Positions 1-10,050 of a stretch of 64,000 nt of DNA are shown piece by piece. The stretch comes from Rhizobacter sp. SG703 (lineage in GTDB: Bacteria > Pseudomonadota > Gammaproteobacteria > Burkholderiales > Burkholderiaceae_C), in contig NZ_JAAZQK010000001.1 in the NCBI RefSeq assembly GCF_012275445.1, forward strand, positions 243,198 to 307,197. The letters are read 5' to 3'. Every line of letters begins with the position of its first letter. Positions within the stretch are counted from its first letter, which is position 1. A program made the position numbers and the translations under genes. The notes below the pieces were generated by a model. The model searched no databases. It was given only the letters and a program-made list of their open reading frames with translations, and had not been told where the DNA came from.

Positions 1-234
1 ATGGCGCATGCGATGGGCCTGGGCGGCTGCGATGCCGAAGGCACCGAGATCGCCGATGCCGTGCGCGAGATGAACGCGCGGCTCGGACTGGCGCCGGGAC
101 TGCGGGCGCTCGGCGTCACCGAAGACCTGTTCGAACGCGTGATCGACGGCGCGATGGTCGACCACTGCCACAAGACGAACCCGCGGCTGGCGACGCGGGA
201 CGATTACCGGGAGATGCTGGCCGCGTCGATGTAG
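1..234 (+). CDS. Iron-containing alcohol dehydrogenase, C-terminal fragment
   Basis: The reading frame is open from the first base of the window and ends at TAG 232-234, so only the last 77 or so codons are present and the true start lies upstream. The C-terminal pattern DHCHKTNPRLAT followed by a DYREMLAASM ending is typical of group III Fe-dependent alcohol dehydrogenases, where this region forms part of the helical metal-binding domain. These enzymes oxidise or reduce alcohols and aldehydes with NAD(P). The substrate cannot be judged from this fragment. Family assignment rests on recall of the C-terminal motif only; the Rossmann-like N-terminal domain is outside the window. Confidence 0.7.
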   Translation: MAHAMGLGGCDAEGTEIADAVREMNARLGLAPGLRALGVTEDLFERVIDGAMVDHCHKTNPRLATRDDYREMLAASM

Positions 235-299
235 CCGTCCGGCCCGCCGCGCTCGACGATGCGCAACACGCGCCAGCCAGCAGGCCCCCCCCGCACCGC

Positions 300-1616
<1,317 letters not shown>

Positions 1617-1695
1617 GTCGGTCTCCGGAAGTGTGAGAGGGTGAAAAAACGAGGACTTGATGACTTCAAGGATAGAAGCCATGCGTCCGTTTCGG

Positions 1696-1718
1696 AAGAC
1701 TTATGTCTTATATAAGAC
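1696..1718. promoter_or_regulatory. Overlapping inverted repeats upstream of aceA
   Basis: GTCTTATATAAGAC at 1705-1718 is a perfect 14-base palindrome. It shares its left arm with a second inverted repeat, AAGAC-TTAT-GTCTT at 1696-1709. The pair lies 80-100 bases upstream of the aceA start in a short AT-rich stretch that otherwise looks like a promoter region. The layout suggests two operator sites for a dimeric regulator of acetate or glyoxylate metabolism. I cannot name the regulator from the sequence. Confidence 0.5.
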
Positions 1719-1948
1719 TAAAAATATTAATCAATGAAATCAATGACTTGCAGTTTCATTTTCTGGATGTGAAACCAGCTCTTCCCATCTGGAAGAAAGC
1801 AACCGTGTGGCCCCTCACGACTTGCCACAATGCGAAATGACGTTTTCTTGATGTGGAAGCTGGCGCGTGCATGGAACCGCCCGCCTCCGCTTGTCACCAA
1901 CGCGAAATGCTGCGCGGACAAGATCGCGGGCTTTCGAGGAGTGCCTTC

Positions 1949-4369
1949 GTGTCGAACCGTCGTCTGTCGAGCCGCGTGCGGCTGTCCCTGCTGGCTTGCG
2001 TGTGCGCGGGCCTGGGCGCGTGTGGTGGGGACAGCTCGTCGTCCAGCGATCCCGCGCCGTCGCTGACCATTTCCGGCACGGCCGCCGTCGGCAGTGCGCT
2101 GGCGAATGCACCGGTCGCCGTTCGATGCGCCGACGGCGCCCAGGGCAGCACCACCACCCGCGCCGACGGCAGCTACACCGTCGCGCTGAACGGCAAGCTG
2201 CCCTGCGTCCTCGAAGCCGATGCGGGCGCTTCCGGCAAGCTGCATTCGCTCGCCACCGGCAGCGTTGGCACCGCGACGGCGCACCTCACGGTGCTGACCG
2301 AGGCCACGGTCGGCAAGTTCTCGGCGGACACGGTGGCCTACTTCTCGGGCTTCAACGCCGCCGCGGCCACCGACCTGACGGCCGCCAAGGTCGCCGCGGC
2401 CCAGGCGGCGGTCAAGGCCGAGCTGGTCGCCAACGGCGTGACCATTCCTGCGCCGGTCACCGATTTCCTGACCGGCGCACTGGTCGCAGCGTCCGCCGGC
2501 ACCGCCGGCAACGAGCACGACCAGCTGCTCGACGCGCTGGGCGCGAAGACCTTCAGCATCAAGCTGGTGGCGATGAACGATTTCCACGGCAGCATCACCA
2601 CGCCGGCCGCCACCAACGGCGGCACGGTGACCCTGCCCGACCCCGCCAATGCGGCCGGCACCAAGGTCAACGTCGGCGGTGCCGCCTACCTGGCCACCGC
2701 GATCAAGGCGCTGCGGGCCAAGGGGCCGAACAGCGTCGTGGTGGGTGCCGGCGACATGACCGGCGCCTCGCCCTTCGTCTCGTCGGCGACGCACGACGAA
2801 GCCTCGGTCGACGTGCTGAACCGCATCGGGCTCGAGATCACGTCGGTCGGCAACCACGAGTTCGACTACGGCCGCGCCGAACTGCTGCGCAAGCAGAACG
2901 GCGGCTGCTTCCCGGCCTCCGGCGCGCAGGGGGTGGCGGGTGCCGACACCTGCTTCATGGACGCGGCCACCGGCACCTACTCGGCCAGCGGCGGCACGTT
3001 CAGCGGCGCGAAGTACAAGTACCTGGCCGCCAACGTGGTCGACCAGGCCACCGGCACGCCGGTGCTGCCGGCCACGGCCATCAAGCGTTTCGGCCCGGTG
3101 GCGGTCGGCTTCATCGGCCTGACGCTGAAGGGCACCACCGAGCTGGTGGCCGGCACCGGCATCGCCGGCCTGGCGTTCCAGGAAGAATCCGCGACGATCA
3201 ACAGCCAGGCGAAGGCGCTGAAGGCCGCCGGCGTGCAGGCCGTCGTCGTGCTGATCCACCAGGGCGGCATCTCCACCGCAACCACCGTCAACGACAAGAG
3301 CTGCCCGGTCAGCTTCGGCGACCTCGGGACCATCCTCGACAAGCTCGGCACCGACGTCGACGTGGTCGTCAGCGGCCACAGCCACCAGGAATACGTCTGC
3401 AACTACACCGGCAAGGCCAGCGGCAAGCGCTACCTGGTCACGCAGACCGGCTTCTACGGCGGCGCGGTCACCGACATCGACCTCGGCGTCAAGCTGAAGA
3501 CCGGCGTGACCTCGATCGACGCCGCCACGGTGCCGATCATCCAGGCCGACAACAACACCGGCGTGACGGTGCCCGCCGCCTTTGCCAGCTTCGCGAAGGA
3601 TGCCGACATCGCCGCGCTGGTCAACAGCTACGTCGCCGTCTCGAACACGCTGGCGCAGAAGCAGGTCGGCACGCTCGGCGGCAACCTGATGCGGGCGCTG
3701 TTCACCGGCACCACCAACCGCGACGAATCGGCCGAAGGCGTGATGGGCTCGGTGATCGCCGACGCCTACCTGTACGGCACGCCGAACGGCGCCGACTTCG
3801 CGATGGTCAACCCGGGCGGCGTGCGCGCCGACCTGACCTGTGCCGCCGGTGCCACGCCGCCCTGCCCGGTGACCTACGCCCAGGTGAACACCGTGGCACC
3901 GTTCGCGAACACCGTCGTCAAGGTCTCCGTCACCGGCGCCCAGCTGGTCCGCCTGCTCGAGCAGCAGTGGGAAGCCCCGAACTGCACCGCCAAGTTCAAC
4001 CCGGCGACGATGCAGTACGGCCGCCTGCTGCAGGTCTCCGGCGGGCTGACCTACAGCTTCGACAACAGCGTCAATGCCTGGACCTCCGGCGCGAGCCCGA
4101 ACAACTGCGCGGCGGCAGGCACCGGGCATCGCGTGGTGGTGTCGTCGGTCAAGGTCAATGGCGTGGCGCTGGACCTGGCCAGGACCTACGTCGTCAGCAC
4201 CAACAACTTCCTGGGTCTCGGCAGCGGCGGCGACAACTTCACCGTGCTCGCCACCCAGGGCAGCAACGTGGTGGACTCCAAGGTGATCGACCTCGATGCG
4301 CTGATCGCCTACTTCCGCGAGAAATCGCCGGTCGCGCCGACGACGCCTCGCATCACGCGCATCAACTGA
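1949..4369 (+). CDS. Lipoprotein 5'-nucleotidase / metallophosphoesterase (UshA-like)
   Basis: Predicted surface or periplasmic nucleotidase releasing phosphate from nucleotides. The GTG start at 1949 is preferred because GAGGAG sits 7 bases upstream; the frame remains open to 1853. The N-terminus has a basic region, a hydrophobic stretch and a lipobox ending LGAC (Cys about residue 24), so it should be a lipoprotein. Residues about 35-200 form an extra N-terminal region with no obvious family. The calcineurin-like catalytic domain follows, with NDFHGS, GAGDMTG, SVGNHEFDYG and SGHSHQEY supplying the metal ligands. The C-terminal 5'-nucleotidase domain contains the MVNPGGVRADL region. At 806 residues it is longer than UshA (about 550). 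Its stop overlaps the start of the next gene (TGATG), implying cotranscription. Confidence 0.88.
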   Translation: MSNRRLSSRVRLSLLACVCAGLGACGGDSSSSSDPAPSLTISGTAAVGSALANAPVAVRCADGAQGSTTTRADGSYTVALNGKLPCVLEADAGASGKLHSLATGSVGTATAHLTVLTEATVGKFSADTVAYFSGFNAAAATDLTAAKVAAAQAAVKAELVANGVTIPAPVTDFLTGALVAASAGTAGNEHDQLLDALGAKTFSIKLVAMNDFHGSITTPAATNGGTVTLPDPANAAGTKVNVGGAAYLATAIKALRAKGPNSVVVGAGDMTGASPFVSSATHDEASVDVLNRIGLEITSVGNHEFDYGRAELLRKQNGGCFPASGAQGVAGADTCFMDAATGTYSASGGTFSGAKYKYLAANVVDQATGTPVLPATAIKRFGPVAVGFIGLTLKGTTELVAGTGIAGLAFQEESATINSQAKALKAAGVQAVVVLIHQGGISTATTVNDKSCPVSFGDLGTILDKLGTDVDVVVSGHSHQEYVCNYTGKASGKRYLVTQTGFYGGAVTDIDLGVKLKTGVTSIDAATVPIIQADNNTGVTVPAAFASFAKDADIAALVNSYVAVSNTLAQKQVGTLGGNLMRALFTGTTNRDESAEGVMGSVIADAYLYGTPNGADFAMVNPGGVRADLTCAAGATPPCPVTYAQVNTVAPFANTVVKVSVTGAQLVRLLEQQWEAPNCTAKFNPATMQYGRLLQVSGGLTYSFDNSVNAWTSGASPNNCAAAGTGHRVVVSSVKVNGVALDLARTYVVSTNNFLGLGSGGDNFTVLATQGSNVVDSKVIDLDALIAYFREKSPVAPTTPRITRIN

Positions 4370-4815
4370 TGCGACGCATCGCAGCGCTGGCGGGCATCGG
4401 CCTGGTCGGCATGTCATGCGGCTTGCTCGCGCTGCCGGTCCACGCGCTCGACAAGCCGCGATGGCAGGCGTTGACCGACGCGGTGCAGCAGACCTCGCAG
4501 ACCTGCCTGCACGAGATGCACCACGACACCGACGAATTCTCGGACTGCGTCGACGCAAGGCTGCTGCGTGCCGCCGGCAAGCCCGCGGAACAGCTCGGCA
4601 CGGCCTACCTGGGCCTGGTCGGTTGCGTATCGGCGGCACGGATCGCGACCTTGCATTCGGACACCTGCGCCCGCGGCTACCTCGCGCGGGTGGACGCATT
4701 GCGCAAGCCTTTGAAGCTGAGCCACGAGGCCTTGTGCCCCACGGTGGCCGGCGACTGCCGCAGCCGGCTGGCGCAGATCGAGGCGCTGCGCAGGGACAGC
4801 AAGCCGAAGCGATAA
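4369..4815 (+). CDS. Small secreted protein of unknown function
   Basis: A 148-residue protein with a clear Sec signal peptide (basic MRR, hydrophobic run, VHA-L cleavage region near residue 26). The mature part contains several cysteines spaced through the chain (CLHEM, DCVD, GCVS, TCARG, LCPT, DCRS), suggesting disulfides in the periplasm. The composition, with repeated C-x2-E/H patterns and a charged C-terminus, resembles lysozyme-inhibitor-like small secreted proteins, but I recognise no family. Translation is probably coupled to the upstream nucleotidase, because its ATG shares a base with that gene's TGA. Agmatinase begins 17 bases downstream, so these genes may be one operon. Confidence 0.75.
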   Translation: MRRIAALAGIGLVGMSCGLLALPVHALDKPRWQALTDAVQQTSQTCLHEMHHDTDEFSDCVDARLLRAAGKPAEQLGTAYLGLVGCVSAARIATLHSDTCARGYLARVDALRKPLKLSHEALCPTVAGDCRSRLAQIEALRRDSKPKR

Positions 4816-4832
4816 ACCGTGAGAATCGCGGG

Positions 4833-5777
4833 ATGAGCAGCTTCGCCTTCCTGTCGAACAACGCCTTCCTGAAGGCACCCGCCACGTCGGCCGACACGCC
4901 GTTCGCGGTCGCCGGCATCGCATGGGACGGCTCGGTGACGAACCGTCCCGGCGCGCGCTTCGGGCCACGCGCGATCCGCGAGGCGAGCCACATGCTGTGC
5001 GACGGCACGCATCCGTTCTTCGACATCGCACTGGAAGGCCAGCTCGGCGATGCCGGCGACCTGCTGTTGCCGAACACCAGCCTCGAGCGCATGCGCGCAG
5101 CGATGGGTCCGCAGGTGGCGCCGCTGATCCGCCGGCACCACATGGCCTGGCTGGGCGGCGACCATTCGATCACGCTGCCCTTGCTGCGCAGCTATGTCGA
5201 GTGGCTGGGCAAGCCGCTGGCGGTGATCCATTTCGATGCGCACTGCGACACCTGGGAGGACCACTTCGGCGAGCCGAGCGGCCACGGCACCTGGGTCTAC
5301 GAGGCGATCAACGAAGGCCTGGTGATCAAGGAGTGCTTCACGCAGATCGGCATCCGCTCGGCCGGCCAGCGCGAGGCGCGCGAGTACGTGCGCGACCAGG
5401 GCGGGCAGATCTTCACCGCCCGCGAGCTGCGCGGGCTCGACGGCGCGGTGCAGCTGCAGCCGGTGCTGTCGGCGATCCGCAGCCGGCTGTCGCGCCACGA
5501 CCATCCGCCGGTCTACCTGAGCCTGGACATCGACTGCCTCGACCCGGCATTCGCGCCCGGCACCGGCACGCCCGAGCCGGGTGGGCTGTCGACCACGCAG
5601 GTGCTGACGGTGCTGGAGGAGCTGGCCGACCTGCCGTTCGTCGGGATGGATTGCGTGGAGGTCTCGCCGCCGTACGACCATGCCGAGCTGACCAGCTACG
5701 CGGCAGCGAGCTTCGTGTGGACCTACCTGTGCGGGCAGGTGGCCCGGCCTACACCGCCAGCGCCGTCGTCTTCTTGA
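4833..5777 (+). CDS. speB: Agmatinase / arginase-family ureohydrolase
   Basis: Hydrolyses agmatine to putrescine and urea with a binuclear Mn centre. The 314-residue protein shows the three ureohydrolase metal motifs in order: GGDHSI (about residue 108), HFDAHCDTW (about 133) and SLDIDCLDPAF (about 230). The GTPEPGG segment and the late CVEVSPPYD motif are typical of agmatinases rather than arginases. It stands just before a large putrescine catabolic island, so it probably feeds that pathway from arginine-derived agmatine. The ATG at 4833 is the first start after the preceding stop. The last 29 bases overlap the 3' end of the convergent Lrp-type gene. Other ureohydrolases such as guanidinobutyrase cannot be excluded by motif alone. 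Confidence 0.88.
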   Translation: MSSFAFLSNNAFLKAPATSADTPFAVAGIAWDGSVTNRPGARFGPRAIREASHMLCDGTHPFFDIALEGQLGDAGDLLLPNTSLERMRAAMGPQVAPLIRRHHMAWLGGDHSITLPLLRSYVEWLGKPLAVIHFDAHCDTWEDHFGEPSGHGTWVYEAINEGLVIKECFTQIGIRSAGQREAREYVRDQGGQIFTARELRGLDGAVQLQPVLSAIRSRLSRHDHPPVYLSLDIDCLDPAFAPGTGTPEPGGLSTTQVLTVLEELADLPFVGMDCVEVSPPYDHAELTSYAAASFVWTYLCGQVARPTPPAPSSS

Positions 5778-6228
5778 CGGTCCGCAGCACCAGCATCGAG
5801 TTCGATCGCACGACCCCCGGCAGCCGCTCCAGCACCTCGGTGTGGAAGCGCTCCAGGTCGCCGGCGTCGCAGTAGGTGAAGCGCAGCAGGTAGTCGTTGG
5901 TGCCGGCGACGTAGAAGCAGTCGAGGATCTCGGCCACGCCGCGCACCGCCTGCTCGAACTCGGCCATCGCCGCCTGCGTCAGCTTCTCGAGGTTGACGAT
6001 CGTGAAGCTGGTGCCCGGCTGGCCGACCGCCTTCGAATCGATCAGCGCAACGTACTGCGCGATCACGCCGCCGTCTTCCAGCGCCTTCACGCGCCGCAGG
6101 CAGGCCGACGGCGACAGGTGAACCCGTTCGGCCAGGTCGACGTTGGCCAGCTTGCCCTCGACCTGCAAGACCCGCAGGATCTGGCGATCGATCGCATCGA
6201 GTTGCACCTTCGGCTTACTGCTTGCCAT
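5749..6228 (-). CDS. Lrp/AsnC-family transcriptional regulator
   Basis: A 159-residue protein with the family architecture: an N-terminal winged helix-turn-helix (LDAIDRQILRVLQ, then LAERVHLSPSACLRRVKALE, about residues 10-60) and a C-terminal RAM ligand-binding domain ending in the RTVKKTTAL tail. Members act as octamers that sense amino acids and regulate their catabolism. It is transcribed divergently from the aminotransferase at 6365 and away from the polyamine catabolic genes, so it is a reasonable candidate regulator for them, responding to an amino acid or polyamine breakdown product. That role is inferred from position only. Its 3' end overlaps the convergent agmatinase gene by 29 bases. 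Confidence 0.93.
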   Translation of the reverse strand: MASSKPKVQLDAIDRQILRVLQVEGKLANVDLAERVHLSPSACLRRVKALEDGGVIAQYVALIDSKAVGQPGTSFTIVNLEKLTQAAMAEFEQAVRGVAEILDCFYVAGTNDYLLRFTYCDAGDLERFHTEVLERLPGVVRSNSMLVLRTVKKTTALAV

Positions 6229-6291
6229 ATCCTGCGAATCCTTGGACGTTTCGCCGCATGATATTGCTCAACGAACCCAAATCGGGCTGCG

Positions 6292-6307
6292 TTGCGCAAG
6301 CAAATTT
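6292..6307. promoter_or_regulatory. Palindromes between the divergent Lrp gene and aminotransferase
   Basis: The 136-base divergent region holds a perfect 8-base palindrome TTGCGCAA (6292-6299) followed by AAATTT (6302-6307). Lrp/AsnC regulators often bind imperfect AT-centred palindromes next to their own genes, so this is a plausible operator for the adjacent regulator. No other site of the same form was seen in the window. Confidence 0.3.
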
Positions 6308-6364
6308 CGCGACAGCCCGGCTAGACTGCGTGACGGAAATCACAAGCCATCTGGACCGCCTGTC

Positions 6365-7669
6365 ATGGACAACACGCTCGACGCCCACTGGATGCCCTTC
6401 ACCGCCAACCGGCAGTTCAAGCAGGCGCCGCGCCTGCTGTCCAAGGCCGAAGGCATGCACTACTGGACCCCGGAGGGCCGCCAGGTGCTCGACGGCGCCG
6501 CCGGCCTGTGGTGCGTGAACGCCGGCCATGCGCGGCCGAAGATCGTGCAGGCGATCCAGGCGCAGGCGGCCGAGATGGATTTCGCGCCGCCGTTCCAGAT
6601 GGGCCACCCGAAGGCCTTCGAGCTCGCCGAGCGGCTGGTGCGGCTCGGGCCGGCCGAGCTGACCAAGGTGTTCTTCACCAACTCCGGCTCCGAAGCGGTC
6701 GAGACCGCGCTGAAAATGGCGATCGGCTACCACCGCGCCCGCGGCGAAGGCCAGCGCACCCGGCTGATCGGCCGCGAGCGCGGCTACCACGGCGTCAACT
6801 TCGGCGGCATCTCGGTCGGCGGGCTGGTCGCCAACCGCAAGATGTTCGGCAGCCTGCTGCCGGGCGTCGACCACATCCGCCACACGCACGACCCGCGCAA
6901 CGCGTTCACGCAGGGCCAGCCGCTGCACGGTGCCGAGCTGGCCGACGACCTGGAGCGCCTGGTCGCGCTGCACGATGCATCGACCATCGCCGCGGTGATC
7001 GTCGAGCCGGTCGCCGGCTCCACCGGCGTGCTGGTGCCGCCGCAGGGCTACCTCGAACGGCTGCGCGCGATCTGCGACAAGCACGGCATCCTGCTGATCT
7101 TCGACGAGGTCATCACCGGATTCGGCCGCCTCGGCGCGCCGTTCGCCGCGACGAAGTTCGGCGTCACGCCCGACCTGATGACCGTCGCCAAGGGCCTGAC
7201 CAACGGCGCGGTGCCGATGGGCGCGGTGTTCGCGAAGCAGCACGTGCACGACGCCTTCATGAACGGCCCGGAGCAGGCCATCGAGTTCTTCCACGGCTAC
7301 ACCTACTCGGCGCACCCGCTGGCCTGCGCCGCGGCGCTCGGCACGCTCGACACCTATGCCGACGAAGGCCTGCTGACGCGCGGCGAATCGATGGCCCCGA
7401 CCTTCGAGCGCGCGGTGCATTCGCTGAAGGACTTGCCGAACGTGGTCGACGTGCGCAACCTCGGCCTGGTCGGCGGCATCGAGCTCGCGCCGATCGACGG
7501 CCAGCCCGGCAAGCGAGCGTTCTCGGTCTTCCTCGACTGCTGGGAGAAGGGCCTGCTGATCCGCACCACCGGCGACACGATTGCGTTGTCGCCGCCGCTG
7601 ATCATCGAGAACAAGCACGTCGACCAGCTGATCGGGACCTTGTCCGACGCCATCAAGCGCGCCGCCTGA
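6365..7669 (+). CDS. bauA: Omega-amino acid (beta-alanine):pyruvate aminotransferase
   Basis: A 434-residue class III PLP aminotransferase. The N-terminal HWMPFTANRQFK block is characteristic of the beta-alanine/omega-amino acid:pyruvate group, which differs from the SpuC group also present here. Cofactor motifs are visible: NSGSEAVETALK, FDEVITGFGR with the PLP-ring Asp, and the Schiff-base Lys in TVAKGLTNGAVPMG. Transfers the terminal amino group of beta-alanine, GABA or related amines to pyruvate. In a polyamine context it could handle beta-alanine from the aminopropyl part of spermidine. First gene of the plus-strand island, 49 bases before puuB. The ATG at 6365 fits the family N-terminus. 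Confidence 0.85.
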   Translation: MDNTLDAHWMPFTANRQFKQAPRLLSKAEGMHYWTPEGRQVLDGAAGLWCVNAGHARPKIVQAIQAQAAEMDFAPPFQMGHPKAFELAERLVRLGPAELTKVFFTNSGSEAVETALKMAIGYHRARGEGQRTRLIGRERGYHGVNFGGISVGGLVANRKMFGSLLPGVDHIRHTHDPRNAFTQGQPLHGAELADDLERLVALHDASTIAAVIVEPVAGSTGVLVPPQGYLERLRAICDKHGILLIFDEVITGFGRLGAPFAATKFGVTPDLMTVAKGLTNGAVPMGAVFAKQHVHDAFMNGPEQAIEFFHGYTYSAHPLACAAALGTLDTYADEGLLTRGESMAPTFERAVHSLKDLPNVVDVRNLGLVGGIELAPIDGQPGKRAFSVFLDCWEKGLLIRTTGDTIALSPPLIIENKHVDQLIGTLSDAIKRAA

Positions 7670-7718
7670 AAGACATTCATCAACCGAACGTCAAAGGGCC
7701 CTGCCTAGCGCCTACCGT

Positions 7719-9047
7719 ATGAGCTTCCTGAGCGCCGACAGCGATCTCACCCGCCACTCGTACTACGCCGCGACCGTGCAGCGGGCGCCGGGCTTTCCCA
7801 CGCTGTCGTCGTCGCTCGACTGCGATGTCGCGGTGGTCGGCGGTGGTCTCGCGGGGCTGTCGGCCGCGATCGAACTGGCCGACCGCGGCTACCGCGTCGC
7901 ATTGCTCGAAGCCCGCGAGGTCGGCTGGGGCGCCTCGGGCCGCAACGGCGGCCAGGCCATCGCCGGCCTGGCCTGCGAGCAGACGGTGATCGAGGACCAG
8001 CTCGGCCTCGACGCATCGCGCCGCGTGTGGGCGATGACGCTCGAGGCGCTGGACCTGATCCACGAGCGCTGCAGGCGTTTCTCGATCGATTGCGACTGGC
8101 AGCCGGGCTACCTGAGCGTGGCCGTCAATGCCCGCAAGGCGCGCGAGCTGCACGACTGGCACGTGCTGATGCGCGAGCGCTACGACCACGACACCACCTG
8201 GATCGCGCCGGCCGACCTGCCGCAGTGGATCGCGAGCCCGCGTTTCCACAGCGGCGCGCACGATGCACGCTCGGGGCACCTGCATCCGCTGAAGTACAGC
8301 CTGGGGCTCGCGCGCGCCGCGGCCAGCCTCGGCGTGCAGCTGTTCGAGCAGTCGCCGGTCACGTCGATCACGCCCGGCCCCACGGTGCGGCTCGCCACAC
8401 CGCAAGGCGAGCTGCGCGCGAAGCACGTATTGCTCGCCGGCAACGTCTACCTGCAGGGCCTCGCGCCGCAGCTCGAACGCCGCATCATGCCGGTCGGCAC
8501 CTATATCGTGGCCTCGCGGCCGATGGCCCCCGAGCTGGCGCAGTCGCTGATCCCGTCGCGCTCGGCCGTGTGCGACACCAACTTCGTGCTCGACTACTTC
8601 CGCCCGACACCCGACCACCGCATGCTGTACGGCGGACGCGTCAGCTACAGCACCAGCACGCCGATCAACCTCGCGGCCAGCATGCAACGCCGCATGGCGC
8701 ACACCTTCCCGCAGCTGAAGGACACCGCGGTCGAGTTCTCGTGGGGCGGCTTCGTCGACATCAGCATGAACCGCGCGCCCGATTTCGGGCGCCTGCCCGC
8801 CGAGGGTGCAGGCGCCGGCGCGAAACCGCACCACGACAACATCTACTACCTGCAGGGGTTCTCGGGCCACGGCCTCGCGCTGACCGGCCTCGCCGGCAAG
8901 CTGGTCGCCGAGGCGATCGACGGCCACGCGGCCCGCTTCGACACCTTCGCGGCACTGCGACACCGCCCGTTCCCCGGCGGCCCGCTGCTGCGCACGCCGG
9001 CCCTCGTGATGGGCATGGCGTACTACCGCCTGAAGGACATGCTGTGA
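7719..9047 (+). CDS. puuB: Gamma-glutamylputrescine oxidase
   Basis: FAD-dependent oxidase of the DAO family, 442 residues. The dinucleotide-binding motif VVGGGLAGLSAAIELA is at about residues 38-53, followed by GWGASGRNGGQ, which is characteristic of the PuuB/OrdL group. In the Puu pathway it oxidises gamma-glutamylputrescine to gamma-glutamyl-4-aminobutyraldehyde, releasing ammonia and H2O2. Other members oxidise related amines, but the flanking puuD and puuA genes strongly support this role. The C-terminal GFSGHGLALTGLAGKLVAEA segment closes the FAD site. A 133-base gap with repeats and a hairpin separates it from puuD. Confidence 0.9.
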   Translation: MSFLSADSDLTRHSYYAATVQRAPGFPTLSSSLDCDVAVVGGGLAGLSAAIELADRGYRVALLEAREVGWGASGRNGGQAIAGLACEQTVIEDQLGLDASRRVWAMTLEALDLIHERCRRFSIDCDWQPGYLSVAVNARKARELHDWHVLMRERYDHDTTWIAPADLPQWIASPRFHSGAHDARSGHLHPLKYSLGLARAAASLGVQLFEQSPVTSITPGPTVRLATPQGELRAKHVLLAGNVYLQGLAPQLERRIMPVGTYIVASRPMAPELAQSLIPSRSAVCDTNFVLDYFRPTPDHRMLYGGRVSYSTSTPINLAASMQRRMAHTFPQLKDTAVEFSWGGFVDISMNRAPDFGRLPAEGAGAGAKPHHDNIYYLQGFSGHGLALTGLAGKLVAEAIDGHAARFDTFAALRHRPFPGGPLLRTPALVMGMAYYRLKDML

Positions 9048-9131
9048 GTGCCGCGGCGAGGTTCCTTCCGATTGACTTTGTGCCTCGTGGGGTCAAACTC
9101 ACAGGCACGCTCATTGCTCCACGTCTGTTGA

Positions 9132-9180
9132 CAGCAAGCCCAGTGTGCTGTCGCTCAACAAGCGACACGCAGCAAGCCCA
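9132..9180. repeat. Direct repeat and hairpin before puuD
   Basis: CAGCAAGCCCA occurs at 9132-9142 and again at 9170-9180, ending exactly at the puuD start codon. Between the copies lies a perfect 7-bp stem, TGTCGCT (9149-9155) and AGCGACA (9161-9167), with a 5-base loop. No T-tract follows, so it is not an obvious intrinsic terminator. It could affect mRNA processing or translation of puuD, which lacks a good Shine-Dalgarno sequence. Confidence 0.4.
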
Positions 9181-9969
9181 ATGAAAACACCCAACAAGCC
9201 GGTCGTCCTGGTCCCCGCGTGCAACCGACTGGTCGGCCTGCATCCCTTCCACATCGCGGGCAAGAAGTACATCGACGCGGTGCGCCTGGCCGGCTGCCTG
9301 CCGCTGGTCGTGCCCTCGTCCACCGCGGCCGAGATCGACGAACTGCTCGACGTCGCCGACGGCGTGCTGCTGACCGGCTCGCCGTCGAACGTGCACCCGA
9401 GCCACTTCGGCGAAGAGGTGCACGACCCGTCGCTGCCGCTCGACCCCGACCGCGACGACTGGACGCTGCCGATGATCCCGCGCGCCCTCGAACGCGGCAT
9501 CCCGCTGTTCGCGATCTGCCGCGGTTTCCAGGAGGCCAACGTCGCGCTCGGCGGCTCGCTGCACCAGGCCGTGCAGGAGGTGCCGGGCCAGCGCGACCAC
9601 CGCGGCGCGCCGCACCTGAAAGACGCGCCGCCCGAGGTGGTCTACGACTTCGCGCACGAGGTCACCGTGGTGCCCGGCGGCACGCTGGCGGGCATCGTCG
9701 AGAAGCCGTCGTTCCAGGTGAACTCGGTGCACGGCCAGGGCGTCAACAAGCTCGCGCCGGGGCTGCGCGTCGAGGCGCGCGCACCCGACGGCCTGGTCGA
9801 GGCCTTCTCGATGGCCGAGGCCAAGTCCTTCAACCTCTGCGTGCAATGGCACCCCGAATGGCAGGCCGCGCAGAACCCGATCTCGCTGCGCCTGTTCAAG
9901 GCCTTCGGCGCCGCCTGCCAGTCGTTCCGCGACCGCCACCGGGAGCCGCACCGCGACCCCGACCGTTAG
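9181..9969 (+). CDS. puuD: Gamma-glutamyl-GABA hydrolase
   Basis: Class I glutamine-amidotransferase-like peptidase (C26 family), 262 residues, close to E. coli PuuD in length. The nucleophile Cys lies in FAICRGFQE (about residue 113) and the catalytic His-Glu pair in CVQWHPEW (about 225). It releases GABA and glutamate from gamma-glutamyl-GABA in the putrescine pathway. The oxyanion and turn motif GVLLTGSPSNVHPSHFG matches the family. The ATG at 9181 gives the usual N-terminus (MKTPNKPVVLVP); an in-frame ATG at 9145 would add 12 residues and run through the hairpin. No strong ribosome binding site precedes either, so the start is uncertain. Confidence 0.9.
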   Translation: MKTPNKPVVLVPACNRLVGLHPFHIAGKKYIDAVRLAGCLPLVVPSSTAAEIDELLDVADGVLLTGSPSNVHPSHFGEEVHDPSLPLDPDRDDWTLPMIPRALERGIPLFAICRGFQEANVALGGSLHQAVQEVPGQRDHRGAPHLKDAPPEVVYDFAHEVTVVPGGTLAGIVEKPSFQVNSVHGQGVNKLAPGLRVEARAPDGLVEAFSMAEAKSFNLCVQWHPEWQAAQNPISLRLFKAFGAACQSFRDRHREPHRDPDR

Positions 9970-10050
9970 GTGCGTTCCACCCTGCCCTGACGCTCGACCC
10001 AACCGCCGGTCACCCTCGATCTGCGGCCAACGAATCAAACAGGTGATCCC

